From positions 1-64,000 of the forward strand of contig JACPWG010000031.1 of assembly GCA_016197205.1 (NCBI GenBank): a stretch of 64,000 nt of DNA. The letters run 5' to 3'. The notes under the pieces are model-generated. The model was not told the origin of the DNA. It was given only the letters and a program-made list of their open reading frames with translations, and did no database searches. Below are positions 51,358 to 60,397 of the stretch, piece by piece. A program made the position numbers and the translations under genes. The stretch is from Planctomycetota bacterium (lineage in GTDB: Bacteria; Planctomycetota; MHYJ01; WSZJ01; JACPWG01). Position 1 is the stretch's first letter; every line of letters starts with the position of its first letter.

Positions 51358-52505
51358 CCGAGCCTAAGCCCCCTTCCTCACCGGCGGACCGTCCCCCGCC
51401 TCCGCGGGCCCGGGAGTCGCTTGCAGTCCATGCCCTGGGCGTGTTCGGCCTGCTCTGCATGGCGGCGCAGGCGGTGTATACCGTCCAGCAAGGCTGTGCC
51501 GGCCCACCCGTCACACGTCCCGCGTCGCCGGCCGTCTCGTCCCCCGCCCCCGGCGCGGTCGTCCCCGCCCCCGCGCGCCCGCCGATCGCCTCCCTGCCCC
51601 CGCGATCCGTCGTGGCGGCGCCCGGCCCCGCGTCGGCGCTCCCCCCTGCGCTCGCTGCCGGCGCGGGTGCGCTCCTTCCCGCGGGGTCCGGGGTTTCGAC
51701 CGCCGAGCCCGCCGCAACCCTGCGCACCCCACGCCTCGGCGTCCCTCGCAGGCTGACCGTTCAGGCGGACGTCACGCTCGCCGGCTGGTCGTCGGCGGGC
51801 CACCTCCTCCTTACGGGGCGCAACCACCGGGATCTCTTCCTCCTCCGGGCGGACGGCACGCGCGTGCGCATCGCCGAGGGGCCGCTCGCGGGCTACAAGC
51901 CCGAGTTCGGCGCGGACGGCACGACGGTGTTCACCCGCTGCAACGACCCGGAGTGCAGCGCGGCGGACCGCGTGCAAAACCCCTACACCGGGGACCACGT
52001 GCACGCGCACGGCCTGCTCGCGGGCGAGGTCGACGTCTCCGCGGCGACGCGGGAGCGCGAGGAGCGGGGGTACGTGTTCCAGCGCGACGACGACATTTTT
52101 TTTGCGCGTCAAGGCGCCCTGCTCCGCGTGGCGGCGGGCGGCGACCGCTACTTCGCGCCGGTCCTCTCGCCGGACCGGCGACGGGTGGCCTTCGAAGGGC
52201 TGCTGCGCGGGATCTTCGTCGCGGACGTGGACGGCGGGAACCGCGTCGCGCTCGGGCCCGGGAACAATCCCGCCTGGTCGCCGGACGGGTCGGAGGTGCT
52301 TTTCGATCGCACCTCGGACGACGGCTCCGCGCTGACCGCGGGCGAGATCCTGCACGCCTTCGTCCGCCCCGACCGGGCCGAGCCGCCTGTCGCGCTCACG
52401 AACGACCCCTCCACCGTGCGCCAGCGGCCCGCCTGGTCTCCGGACGGTCGCTCGGTCGCGTACGAGGAGGACGGCGACATTTACGTCGCGCCGGTGCAGC
52501 GGTGA
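51354..52505 (+). CDS. Membrane-anchored PD40/TolB-like beta-propeller protein
   Basis: 383-aa protein: a short Pro-rich cytosolic start, one membrane segment (ALGVFGLLCMAAQAVYTV, about 25-42), a Pro/Ala-rich linker (to about 125), then PD40/WD40-like propeller blades (about 130-383) with motifs such as YFAPVLSPDRRRVAFEG, NNPAWSPDGSEVLFD and QRPAWSPDGRSVAYEEDGDI. Such TolB-like propellers bind partner proteins in the periplasm. The ATG overlaps the epimerase stop by 4 bp, so both are made from one mRNA. No Tol-Pal genes are nearby. Confidence 0.82.
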   Translation: MTEPKPPSSPADRPPPPRARESLAVHALGVFGLLCMAAQAVYTVQQGCAGPPVTRPASPAVSSPAPGAVVPAPARPPIASLPPRSVVAAPGPASALPPALAAGAGALLPAGSGVSTAEPAATLRTPRLGVPRRLTVQADVTLAGWSSAGHLLLTGRNHRDLFLLRADGTRVRIAEGPLAGYKPEFGADGTTVFTRCNDPECSAADRVQNPYTGDHVHAHGLLAGEVDVSAATREREERGYVFQRDDDIFFARQGALLRVAAGGDRYFAPVLSPDRRRVAFEGLLRGIFVADVDGGNRVALGPGNNPAWSPDGSEVLFDRTSDDGSALTAGEILHAFVRPDRAEPPVALTNDPSTVRQRPAWSPDGRSVAYEEDGDIYVAPVQR

Positions 52506-52576
52506 GGCGGGGCGGGGCGGGAACCGCATGGACGAATTCCAGTCGCGCTCCCGGGAGCCGCGCGAACAAGGCTTTC

Positions 52577-53051
52577 GCCCAGCCCTTCCAAGGTGAGTGC
52601 GCAGCCCTGGTACCTGACGGAGGCCGCCTGTTCACCTGATCATGCGACTTGAGCCTGCCTTGTGGTGCAGGGCTTCCGCCCTGCACCCGCTCTCGCACCA
52701 ATGGTCCGAAGCTCCTCCCCGTCATCCTCTGGCCGCCCCCGCACTCCAAAGGCTCCGCGAATTCCACGCGGTGCGTCCCGTCGGTGCAGGGCGGAAGCCC
52801 TGCACCACAAAGGCTGGGTGCAATCCAAATTTCGCTTGGCACACCGATTGAGGCCGAACGCTCCTTGTGGCACAAGGACTTACGTCAACCCAGGCGGCCG
52901 TTTTTGTCGGAATCTCGACTCTTGTCTTGCACGCCAAAGGCTCGCGGCCGGCGGAAAATGATTGGTGCGAGGCGGCTCGTTCCCGCACCCGGCAGCCGAT
53001 GCTCCATTTCACAGAGGTCGAACGCGCCGTTCCACCTCGAAAGGGCTGGGC
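52577..53051. repeat. Family-3 nested palindromic element, copy 1 (475 bp)
   Basis: Outer inverted ends GCCCAGCCCTTCCAAGGTG (52577-52595) and CACCTCGAAAGGGCTGGGC (53033-53051). Nested inside (52658-52813) is a second inverted repeat, CCTTGTGGTGCAGGGCTTCC against GGAAGCCCTGCACCACAAAG, which also contains local hairpins. No credible coding sequence is present. It fills the gap between the PD40 gene and the convergent Uma2 gene; the same nested structure is at 60398-60778. Confidence 0.75.
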
Positions 53052-53057
53052 GTGCGC

Positions 53058-53705
53058 CTACTTCATCGGCGGTAGCCGGCGAACCCAATCCCGGAATCGG
53101 CGGACCCGCTCGTTCTCCTTCAGCGGAGGGTCGGTCGCGAGAAACTGCGCGAACTCCTGCATCGGCAGAAAGGGAAAGCTCGCGCTCCGTTCGGCGGGGC
53201 AATAGCGCCCGTCCGGGTCGAGCAGAAGGACGCTGAGTCTCGTGCCGTCATACCGCCAGAGCTCCGGCACGCCCAGTGCCGCGTAGAGCGCCTGGCGATT
53301 GATCGAGCTGCTCGTCACGTCGATCTCGATGGCGAGGTCCGGCGGGGGATCCCGCGTGAGGTCCACCTCCAGGTGGTCCCACACCAACGGCTCGTTCCGG
53401 ATCCAGTAGCACTCGTCCGGCTCGAGCCCGCGATCGAGGTCTTCGCGGTTAAAGGTTGTGGAGCCGCCGCTGCGAATGTCGACATCGAGTTCCAGAGCCA
53501 GCGTTTCGATGAGCCTACGTACCAGCCCTTTGTAGGTCTCGTGCTCCGGCGACGGCGACATCAGTTCCAGCCTCCCCCGATCGTAGGTGACGAAGACGTG
53601 ACGGTCGCCTAGCGCCTCCAGAATCCGCCGGTAGGTCAACCAGTCCGCCGCCTCGAGCAGGAACCGCTGCTCGGTGGACGTCCGGCGCGCCGTGGTGGTC
53701 GGCAT
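53058..53705 (-). CDS. Uma2-family (DUF820) putative nuclease
   Basis: 215-aa protein of the Uma2/DUF820 family, a restriction-endonuclease-like fold often expanded in cyanobacteria and planctomycetes. PD-(D/E)XK-type residues are visible: RGRLELMSPSPEHE, EPDECYWI, and DLAIEIDVTSSS with the conserved Asp, Glu and a following Ser-rich loop. The cellular role is not established. GGGAG is 7 bp before the ATG at 53705. It is divergent from the ABC transporter and convergent with the PD40 gene. Family-3 element ends 6 bp beyond its stop. Confidence 0.9.
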   Translation of the reverse strand: MPTTTARRTSTEQRFLLEAADWLTYRRILEALGDRHVFVTYDRGRLELMSPSPEHETYKGLVRRLIETLALELDVDIRSGGSTTFNREDLDRGLEPDECYWIRNEPLVWDHLEVDLTRDPPPDLAIEIDVTSSSINRQALYAALGVPELWRYDGTRLSVLLLDPDGRYCPAERSASFPFLPMQEFAQFLATDPPLKENERVRRFRDWVRRLPPMK

Positions 53706-53830
53706 GAACACTCTCCCGCTGAGATCGAACGACGTGCGCTCTCCGCAGAATACCCCGGGCTGCGGGGGAAGTCAACGGCCGGGCTTCGGCAAAGCCCTCG
53801 TCGCCCGCCCCGGGCCGCCGCACATTCCGA

Positions 53831-53859
53831 TTGACACGCGCCCGTCTCCCCGCGATAGT
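53831..53859 (+). promoter_or_regulatory. Promoter of the ABC exporter genes
   Basis: TTGACA (53831-53836), 17 bp, GATAGT (53854-53859), 62 bp upstream of the ATPase start codon. Confidence 0.7.
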
Positions 53860-53921
53860 GTCCGCCCGCGCCCGTGCGCCCGCGCCCGACCCCGGAAGCG
53901 CCTCCAAGGAACCCACGCCGC

Positions 53922-54926
53922 ATGATCGAAGTCGACCGGCTCTCGAAGACCTTCACGGTGCACAAAAAAGACCCCGGGCTCTGGGGCTCCGTGAAGTCCC
54001 TCTTCCGGCGGGAGCAAGTGACGAAGCGGGCGGTGCGGGAAGTCTCCTTCCGCGTCGGGGAGGGGGAGATCCTCGGCCTCGTCGGGGCGAACGGCGCGGG
54101 GAAGACCACGCTCGTCAAGATGCTGGCGGGGATCATCCATCCGACCGGCGGCGAGGCCCGCGTGCTCGGCTTCCGCCCCTGGGAGAGGGACAATCGCCTG
54201 CGTAGCCAGGTCTCGCTCCTCATGGGGCAGAAGGCGCAGCTCTGGTGGGACCTGCCCGCGGCCGACTGCTTCCTGCTCCTCAAGGAGATCTACCGGATCC
54301 CGGAGGACAAGTACCGGGCCAACCTCGACTACCTGACGAGCGTCCTCGGCGTGGCCGAGCAGCTCCACATCCAGATCCGCAAGCTGTCGCTCGGCGAGCG
54401 CATGAAGCTCGAGCTGCTGGCGGCGCTTCTCCACGGGCCGCGCGTGGTCTACCTGGACGAGCCCACGATCGGACTCGACCTCACGGCGCAGCGGGCGATC
54501 CGGGATTTCCTCCTGCGGTATCGCGAGGAGCATCGCCCGGCGATGATCCTGACGAGCCACTACATGGAGGACATCGAGCGCCTCTGCCGGCGGATCGTCA
54601 TCCTCCGCGAAGGGGAAGTGGTCTTCGACGGCGGACTCGACCGCGTCGTCGAGACGTACGCGGACCACAAGGTCGTCACCGCGCACCTCCGAAAGACGTC
54701 GGACGCCGCCGCCCCCGACGGCGCCGCGACGGAGGCGATGCGCGCGTTCGGCGAGGTGGAGGTGGCGAACGACCTCCAGATCAAGCTGCGCGTGGCGCGC
54801 GGGCGCGTGGCGGAGGCGGCCTCGGAGCTGCTGCGGCGCTTTCCGGTCGCGGACCTCGCGATCGAGGACGTCGAAGTGGGCACGCTCATCGAGCGCATCC
54901 AGCGGGCGCGCAAGGAGGGGGCGTGA
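53922..54926 (+). CDS. ABC-2 type exporter ATP-binding protein (COG4586-like)
   Basis: 334-aa ABC ATPase. Walker A GANGAGKT (55-62), Q-loop region SLLMGQKAQLWWD, signature LSLGER (155-160, Leu/Gly variant of LSGGQ), Walker B VVYLDE (175-180), D-loop GLD and the switch His in TSHYMED (213). The C-terminal 90 residues form the extra domain typical of COG4586-type ATPases. These work with two different six-helix permeases (COG4587 and COG3694) in uncharacterised export systems related to drug or polysaccharide exporters. The stop overlaps the first permease start by 4 bp. The second permease lies 6 kb away. Confidence 0.92.
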   Translation: MIEVDRLSKTFTVHKKDPGLWGSVKSLFRREQVTKRAVREVSFRVGEGEILGLVGANGAGKTTLVKMLAGIIHPTGGEARVLGFRPWERDNRLRSQVSLLMGQKAQLWWDLPAADCFLLLKEIYRIPEDKYRANLDYLTSVLGVAEQLHIQIRKLSLGERMKLELLAALLHGPRVVYLDEPTIGLDLTAQRAIRDFLLRYREEHRPAMILTSHYMEDIERLCRRIVILREGEVVFDGGLDRVVETYADHKVVTAHLRKTSDAAAPDGAATEAMRAFGEVEVANDLQIKLRVARGRVAEAASELLRRFPVADLAIEDVEVGTLIERIQRARKEGA

Positions 54927-55735
54927 GCGCGCGCCTCTTCTGGCAGGTGTGCTCCACCGAGGGGCGCAAGCGGATGAGCTACCGCGCCGACTTCTGGCTC
55001 ACGGCGCTCGTCGGCTTCACCGCCCAGGTCGGCATCTCCTACTTCCTGATCCAGGCGGTCTTCCAGGGGGGCGGGCAGTCGCGGGTCGGCGGCTTCGATC
55101 CGGCCGGGATGCTCTTCTACTACGTCGCGGTCGCGCTCCTCGGGAAGCTCGTCCGGTCCACGGAAATGGACCAGGTGGTCTCGCAGGACATCTACGAGGG
55201 CGGCCTCACGCGGTACCTCCTCTACCCCGCGCCCTATGCGGCCGTGAAGTACGCGCAGCAGGTCGGGGCCCTCCTGCCGCTCGCGGTGCAGCTCGTGCTC
55301 TTCGGCACGCTGGCGCCGCTCGTCCTCGGGCTGCCCGAAGGCGTGGGCATCACGGCCGGGACCGTCGCGCGGTGCGCGGCGGCGACGGCCGTCGCGAATG
55401 CCCTGCAGTTCCTGCTCACCTTTCCGATCCAGGCGGTGTCCTTCTGGACCGACAATGTCTGGAGCCTGATGATCGCGAACCGGATCCTCTCCAGCCTCCT
55501 CGGCGGGATGATGCTCCCGCTTACGCTCTTCCCCGAGGCCGCGCAGCGGGTGCTCGCGCTCCTGCCCTTCCGCTACCTCTTCGCGTTTCCCGTCGAGTCG
55601 CTGCTCGGCAGGCTCTCCCCGGTCGAGTGGGCGGAGGGGATGGCCGTCGCGCTCGGCTGGTGCGTGGTGCTGGGCCTCTTCGGCCGCGCGCTCTGGCGCC
55701 GTGGCGAGCTGCAATACACCGGCGTCGGGATGTGA
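54923..55735 (+). CDS. ABC-2 type permease 1 (COG4587-like)
   Basis: 270-aa integral membrane protein with about six hydrophobic segments. The N-terminus (STEGRKRMSYRADFWLTAL) and the pattern YEGGLTRYLLYPAPY followed by PFRYLFAFPVESLLG resemble the COG4587/ABC-2 permease partner of COG4586 ATPases. The GTG start overlaps the ATPase stop. Normally the third gene follows directly; here a convergent kinase intervenes. The substrate is unknown. Confidence 0.85.
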   Translation: MSARLFWQVCSTEGRKRMSYRADFWLTALVGFTAQVGISYFLIQAVFQGGGQSRVGGFDPAGMLFYYVAVALLGKLVRSTEMDQVVSQDIYEGGLTRYLLYPAPYAAVKYAQQVGALLPLAVQLVLFGTLAPLVLGLPEGVGITAGTVARCAAATAVANALQFLLTFPIQAVSFWTDNVWSLMIANRILSSLLGGMMLPLTLFPEAAQRVLALLPFRYLFAFPVESLLGRLSPVEWAEGMAVALGWCVVLGLFGRALWRRGELQYTGVGM

Positions 55736-55925
55736 GGCCGCGGGCGGAAGGGCTCGCGGGGGAGCGGTGTCGGCGTCCCCGTCGGCCCGCCTCCCTCCGG
55801 CCCCTGCGCGCAACGCCCGTCCAGCGCTGGCGCGATCTTGTTTTCAATGACTCCAACGGAGGCCGAGCTCGACCGAGGGCGGCAAATGGCTAGCCCATGG
55901 CTTCGTGTCCCAGCCGGACGCGGGC

Positions 55926-55967
55926 GAAATTTGAAATTTGAAATTTGAGTTTTTGCAATTTGCAATT
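55926..55967. repeat. Heptamer array GAAATTT/TGCAATT, six units
   Basis: Three GAAATTT, one GAGTTTT and two TGCAATT units in exact register, in the 396-bp gap between the permease and the convergent kinase. It is strikingly A+T-rich against the GC-rich background. The gap also holds GAGACG short repeats near 56005 and nothing else recognised. Confidence 0.75.
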
Positions 55968-56131
55968 CGGACCGGCCGTGTGGGTCGAGTGCGAGAATCT
56001 TACACAGAGACGTGGAGACGCAGAGGCCGAGCGCTGAGTCCACCGTCTTCTACCGGCGGCAATCTCCGGCAAGGCCGTGAGCGATCGACTTTAGCTTCAC
56101 TTCGGCTTGTTGCTTGTTTTTGAGCGGGCTG

Positions 56132-59100
56132 CTACCTGGATTGGAGCGACCTCGCCGCGACCCGCCCCGAGAGGCAGACCAGGCCCCCATCGGCCGACGC
56201 GACGAGGATCTCCGTCGTGCCGTCGCCGTCCACGTCCACCGCAAGCGGCGCCGCCGCGATCCCTTTGCCCGCCGCGAACGACCAGAGCGACTTTCCCTCG
56301 GGGGACAGGCAATACACGAAACCGTCGTCGCAGCCGATGAGCACGGGCCGGGCGCGCGCGCCCGCCACGCGGCCCGCCGCTGCCCCGACCGTTACGCGCT
56401 CGGGAAACTCGACTCGTCGCTCCTCCAGGATTTGCCCGCCGCGGAGGATGTACGCGTCCCTCCCGCCGGGCGTCAACACCGCGTCGAGCCGGCCGTCGCC
56501 GTCGAGGTCCGCGAGCAGCGGCGAACCGTGCATCCGGCCGGCAAGCTCCGTCCAGTCCGCCCGGCCCTCGTGCGCGGGACGCAGCTCCTCCCCGTTCGAG
56601 CCCGCCAGGAAGAGAGTGCGCCGACGCGCGTCCGTCACCACGACATCTGGAACGCCGTCCCCGTTCCAATCGCCGACCGCGGCCGAGGTCTCGCACGCCG
56701 AGGCCAGGTCGCGCCGCCACAGCGTGCCCCCGGTGCGGCCGTCCAGAACGGCGACCTTGCCCCCGAGCGTCGCCAAAACCACCCACGGCCCCTCCCCGCG
56801 CCCCGCGGCGACGACCACCGGCCTGCACCGGATCTTGCCCCAGTCGTCCGAGTTCCGCTTCCAGAGGAGGCTCCGGTCGGCGCCGGAAAGCGCGAAGACG
56901 GCGCCCCCCTCCTGGGCGGCGACCACGTCGAGGACGCCGTCTCCATTCAAGTCGGTCACCGCCGGGTAGGTCACTTCGTTCCCGCTCGACAGCCCCACCG
57001 ACCAGAATTTTTCCTGCCGTTCCACTCCGGGCCGGGCAGCGAGAGCCGACACGGAGCCCCGGCCGCAGAGGGCCGAAAGCGACCCGTTCGGCCCCAGCGC
57101 CGCCAGTGCGAAGATCCCCGGCGAGAGTCCCTCCTCGTGACGCCAGCTCTCCGTGCCGTCCCCCCCGGACAGGCCGTAGAGCCATCCGTTTCCGAGGAAG
57201 GCCCAGAGCTCGGCCGCGTGCTGCGCGTCGCCGCTCCCCGCCTCCATCTGGTCGATGGCGTGGGGGAAATGCCGGGACCAGAGCAGTCGCGGATACCCGT
57301 GGTAGCACCGCACGCTCGACCTGTACGGCACGAGCACCTCCGGAAACGATCCGTCTCCGTCGAGGTCCGCGAGCACGGGAAGCGCGCGGGCCTGCGCCTC
57401 GCCGCGGCAGGTCCAGACCGTTTGCCCGGTTGCCGACAAGGCCGACAGGCGCCCGGTCTCCGACAGCACGACCAGCTCGTCCGACCCGTCGGCGTCCAGG
57501 TCACCCGCGACCGGCTCCGCCTCCACCGGCTTCTCGACGGCCGACTCCCACGCCCGCGCCCCGGTCGCGCCGTCTACGGCGAACGCCCTACCATCCTGGT
57601 ACACGCCGGCGAAGAGAGGGGACGCGGCGCTTCCGCGCGAAAGCCGTTGCACGCTCCCGCGCGTCGCATCCGCCGAGGGACAGCTCCACCGCTCCGACCC
57701 GTCGCGCGCTGAAAGGCACAGGAGGGAGAGCGCGCCGCCGGCGGCCCAGCCCGTGAACACGACTACCGGCGGCGAGGTCCCGTCGATCGACCCGGCCCAG
57801 ACGCCGTTGCCGGCGCGCGCGTCCCCGCCGGGTCGGGACCAGCGCGGCGAGCCGTCCCGCGCACGGAGCGACACGCATGCCCCGCGCGCCGTGCACGCCA
57901 CCACCGCGAGGTCCCCCTTGCCGTCCAGGTCCACGACCTTGGGGCCGCCGAAGCGTGCGGGGAATGCGCGTTCGGCCTCCCTCGGGAAGCGCCATCGCTC
58001 GGCGCCGGTCTTGCCGTCCAGGCAGACGAGGCGGCCCTGCTCCAGGTCTCCCTGGAAAACCACGACAGGCGCGCCATCTCCGTCGGCGTCCACCACGACG
58101 GGGGGCGTCGCGGGCCGCGGCGAGTCCAGGTATTTCCAAAGCAGCGTGTTGAAGTCCTTCCCGGAGAAGCACGCCAGCATGCCCCCTCCGGGGTGCTTCT
58201 TGTCCTTGTTGGCGACGAGGACCTCGGCGCGGCCGTCCCCATCCAGGTCCCCGACGACGGGTGGGATCAGAATGGGGCCGGACAGCGGACAAGAGTAGCC
58301 ACGGTACTCTCCCTTGTCCGAGATGCGGTGCACGAAGCTCTCGGCGGCGCCCGCGAGGACAAGGAGTCGTCCGTCCCCGTCGACGTCGGCGACCGCGACC
58401 GAGAGGAACTCCTTGACCGGCGGGAGGACCGGCTTGGCGAAGGTCCACCTTTCGATTCGTGCGAGGAAGGGAGACAGACGGGTCTCCGCGTCCAGCGTGA
58501 CCTCGAAACGCCGACCCAGCTCCGGAAAGAACCCGTCGCCCGCCAGGTCGATGCGGTAGCGGCCGACCGGGAGCGGGACGACCTGCTGCGTCGCGGGCCA
58601 TTCGTAGGCCAGCCCCTGCTCGTCCCGCACCGAGATCCGCAATTCGGGAACGGTCGCCAGGTCGGACCCGACCGAGAGCCGGACCTTGCCCTTGCGCAGG
58701 CGGAGGTCGATCGCCAGGGGAAGCGAGGCGCCGGCCGAAACCTTCACCTCGTGCTTCACCGGGAGGCAGGCCGGGGAGCGAAAGCGAAGCGCGTAGCGTC
58801 CGGGTTGGAGTCGGAGGCGACCGTCCGCAGGGGCCGGCGCCCACCCGCCCGGTGGGTCGACTTCCAGCTCGCACCCCCCTTCGCCCGCCCCGGCGCGCAA
58901 CGCGTCGAGCGCCGAGCGGGGCTCGTGCCGGAGCGTGAGGAGGACCGTGCCGGGCCAGAAGACCTGGACCGCGGCCAGCCCCGCGACGGCCACGGCGAGC
59001 AGCCCTCCCGCCGCGAGCCCCAGTGCCCTCTTCCGCCCGCGGGCCCATCTGCCTGCGCGCCGCGCCAGGCTCGACCAACGAGGCACGGCCGCCGCTCCGC

Positions 59101-60241
59101 GCAGCCACCGCCGAAGCTGGCCCGCGAAGACGGCCGCGCTGGGCTGGCGGCGCGAGGGCTCCTTCTCGAGCGCCCAGACGCACACCTCCGCCAGGTCGGC
59201 CGGCACGTGCGGACTCGTCGCGCGCGGATGCGGCGGGTTCTTGAGGATGACCGCCGCGAGCAGCTCCAGCACGCTCTCCCCGGTGAATGGTGGATGGCCC
59301 GTCAGGACCTGGTACAGGATGACCCCGAGCGCCCAGAGATCGCTCGGCGGCCCCACCTTCTTCATCCCCTCGGAGTGCTCCGGGCTCATGTACTCGGGCG
59401 TGCCGAAGAGTGCTCCGCTCGCCGTCAGGGACGAAGCGCGCACGCCGCCTGCCGACGCGTTCGCCCCGTCCCCGAGGGCGACCTCCTTGGCGAGCCCGAA
59501 GTCGGTGACATAGGAGTGCCCCTCACGGTCCAGGAGTACGTTTTTCGGCTTCACGTCCCGGTGAATGACCCCGCGCGAGTGGGCGTAATCGATCGCCTCG
59601 GCGACGTCCGCGAGGATCTCGATCAGCCGGCGCAGGCGGGTTGTCCCGGCCGCCGACGTCGGTTGCTCCGCGCGTGCCGCGGCCAGCTCTTCCTCCAACG
59701 TGCAGCCGTCGATGTACTCCATGGCGATGAACGGTCGACCGGCCGAGTCGCCGATCTCGAGCACCGGGACGATCCCGGGGTGCCTCAGCTTGCGGGCCAC
59801 CTCCGCTTCCCGGCGGAAACGCCCAAGGGCCTCGGCCGAGTCCCCGCCCACGTACAGGACCTGCTTCACGGCCACGATGCGCCCGGTCGCTGGGTCCTTC
59901 GCCTTCCAGACCACGCCCATTCCGCCCTTTCCCAGCATGGAGAGGACTTCGTAGCGGCCGAGCGTGTCGGGTGTGGCGGGTCCGGACCGGGCGGAGGCCG
60001 GAGGCTCGCCGCATTGCGCGACCGTGGCCGTGGACGAGCCGTCCGGCGCCCGGAGCGGTGGGCGGGTGCCTTCCGAGGCCTCGAGGATTTCGCCGGGCTG
60101 AATGGTCTCGCCGGGGGGGAAGACGGGGGGCGGGTGTTCGGAGGCGCTCGGGACGGAAGCGCCGCATGCCGCGCAGCACGAGGGCCTGGGGGGTGCGTCG
60201 ACGAGCGGAGGCAATGGGGCGCCGCACCGCGTGCACGTCAT
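56132..60241 (-). CDS. Ser/Thr kinase with extracytoplasmic FG-GAP/PQQ-like propeller
   Basis: 1369-aa kinase. Residues 1-30 look like a zinc ribbon (CTRCG and CCAACG). The Hanks kinase domain (about 95-385) is complete: GKGGMGVV, VAVKQVL, HRDVKPKNVLL, DFGLAKE, GTPEYMSPEH. A membrane helix (LGLAAGGLLAVAVAGLAAVQ, about 410-430) leads to a PEGA-like beta domain (about 440-600) and then a propeller (about 605-1369) built of FG-GAP or PQQ-like blades. At least eight blades carry D-x-(D/N)-G-D-G calcium-type loops (VADVDGDG, GDLDGDG, TDLNGDG, GDWNGDG), alternating with WxCPS or LLWKxN-type strands. The design suggests an envelope ligand or calcium sensor signalling to the cytosol. It lies convergently between the two permease genes of one ABC exporter. 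Confidence 0.92.
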   Translation of the reverse strand: MTCTRCGAPLPPLVDAPPRPSCCAACGASVPSASEHPPPVFPPGETIQPGEILEASEGTRPPLRAPDGSSTATVAQCGEPPASARSGPATPDTLGRYEVLSMLGKGGMGVVWKAKDPATGRIVAVKQVLYVGGDSAEALGRFRREAEVARKLRHPGIVPVLEIGDSAGRPFIAMEYIDGCTLEEELAAARAEQPTSAAGTTRLRRLIEILADVAEAIDYAHSRGVIHRDVKPKNVLLDREGHSYVTDFGLAKEVALGDGANASAGGVRASSLTASGALFGTPEYMSPEHSEGMKKVGPPSDLWALGVILYQVLTGHPPFTGESVLELLAAVILKNPPHPRATSPHVPADLAEVCVWALEKEPSRRQPSAAVFAGQLRRWLRGAAAVPRWSSLARRAGRWARGRKRALGLAAGGLLAVAVAGLAAVQVFWPGTVLLTLRHEPRSALDALRAGAGEGGCELEVDPPGGWAPAPADGRLRLQPGRYALRFRSPACLPVKHEVKVSAGASLPLAIDLRLRKGKVRLSVGSDLATVPELRISVRDEQGLAYEWPATQQVVPLPVGRYRIDLAGDGFFPELGRRFEVTLDAETRLSPFLARIERWTFAKPVLPPVKEFLSVAVADVDGDGRLLVLAGAAESFVHRISDKGEYRGYSCPLSGPILIPPVVGDLDGDGRAEVLVANKDKKHPGGGMLACFSGKDFNTLLWKYLDSPRPATPPVVVDADGDGAPVVVFQGDLEQGRLVCLDGKTGAERWRFPREAERAFPARFGGPKVVDLDGKGDLAVVACTARGACVSLRARDGSPRWSRPGGDARAGNGVWAGSIDGTSPPVVVFTGWAAGGALSLLCLSARDGSERWSCPSADATRGSVQRLSRGSAASPLFAGVYQDGRAFAVDGATGARAWESAVEKPVEAEPVAGDLDADGSDELVVLSETGRLSALSATGQTVWTCRGEAQARALPVLADLDGDGSFPEVLVPYRSSVRCYHGYPRLLWSRHFPHAIDQMEAGSGDAQHAAELWAFLGNGWLYGLSGGDGTESWRHEEGLSPGIFALAALGPNGSLSALCGRGSVSALAARPGVERQEKFWSVGLSSGNEVTYPAVTDLNGDGVLDVVAAQEGGAVFALSGADRSLLWKRNSDDWGKIRCRPVVVAAGRGEGPWVVLATLGGKVAVLDGRTGGTLWRRDLASACETSAAVGDWNGDGVPDVVVTDARRRTLFLAGSNGEELRPAHEGRADWTELAGRMHGSPLLADLDGDGRLDAVLTPGGRDAYILRGGQILEERRVEFPERVTVGAAAGRVAGARARPVLIGCDDGFVYCLSPEGKSLWSFAAGKGIAAAPLAVDVDGDGTTEILVASADGGLVCLSGRVAARSLQSR

Positions 60242-60367
60242 CTCGATGTCCGCCCAAAGAGGACGGGCCCGGTCCAGCGGGCAAGCGTCGCGGTCGGCAG
60301 CCTATCCGGCTCGGGGCTGTTCCACCGCTTGGGGAGGCGTCGAGGCGGCCCTCCCCCTCGCGCGGAC

Positions 60368-60396
60368 ATTTTGCCATATCGCGCTTCCAGGCGCAA
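60368..60396 (-). promoter_or_regulatory. Possible promoter of the FG-GAP kinase
   Basis: Minus strand TTGCGC (60396-60391), 17 bp, CAAAAT (60373-60368), about 130 bp upstream of the kinase ATG and adjoining the family-3 element edge. The match is moderate. Confidence 0.4.
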
Positions 60397-60397
60397 G

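Noticed and set aside
55736..55925. Terminator after the first ABC permease
   Set aside because: GC-rich short palindromes are present but there is no T-run and no convincing stem.
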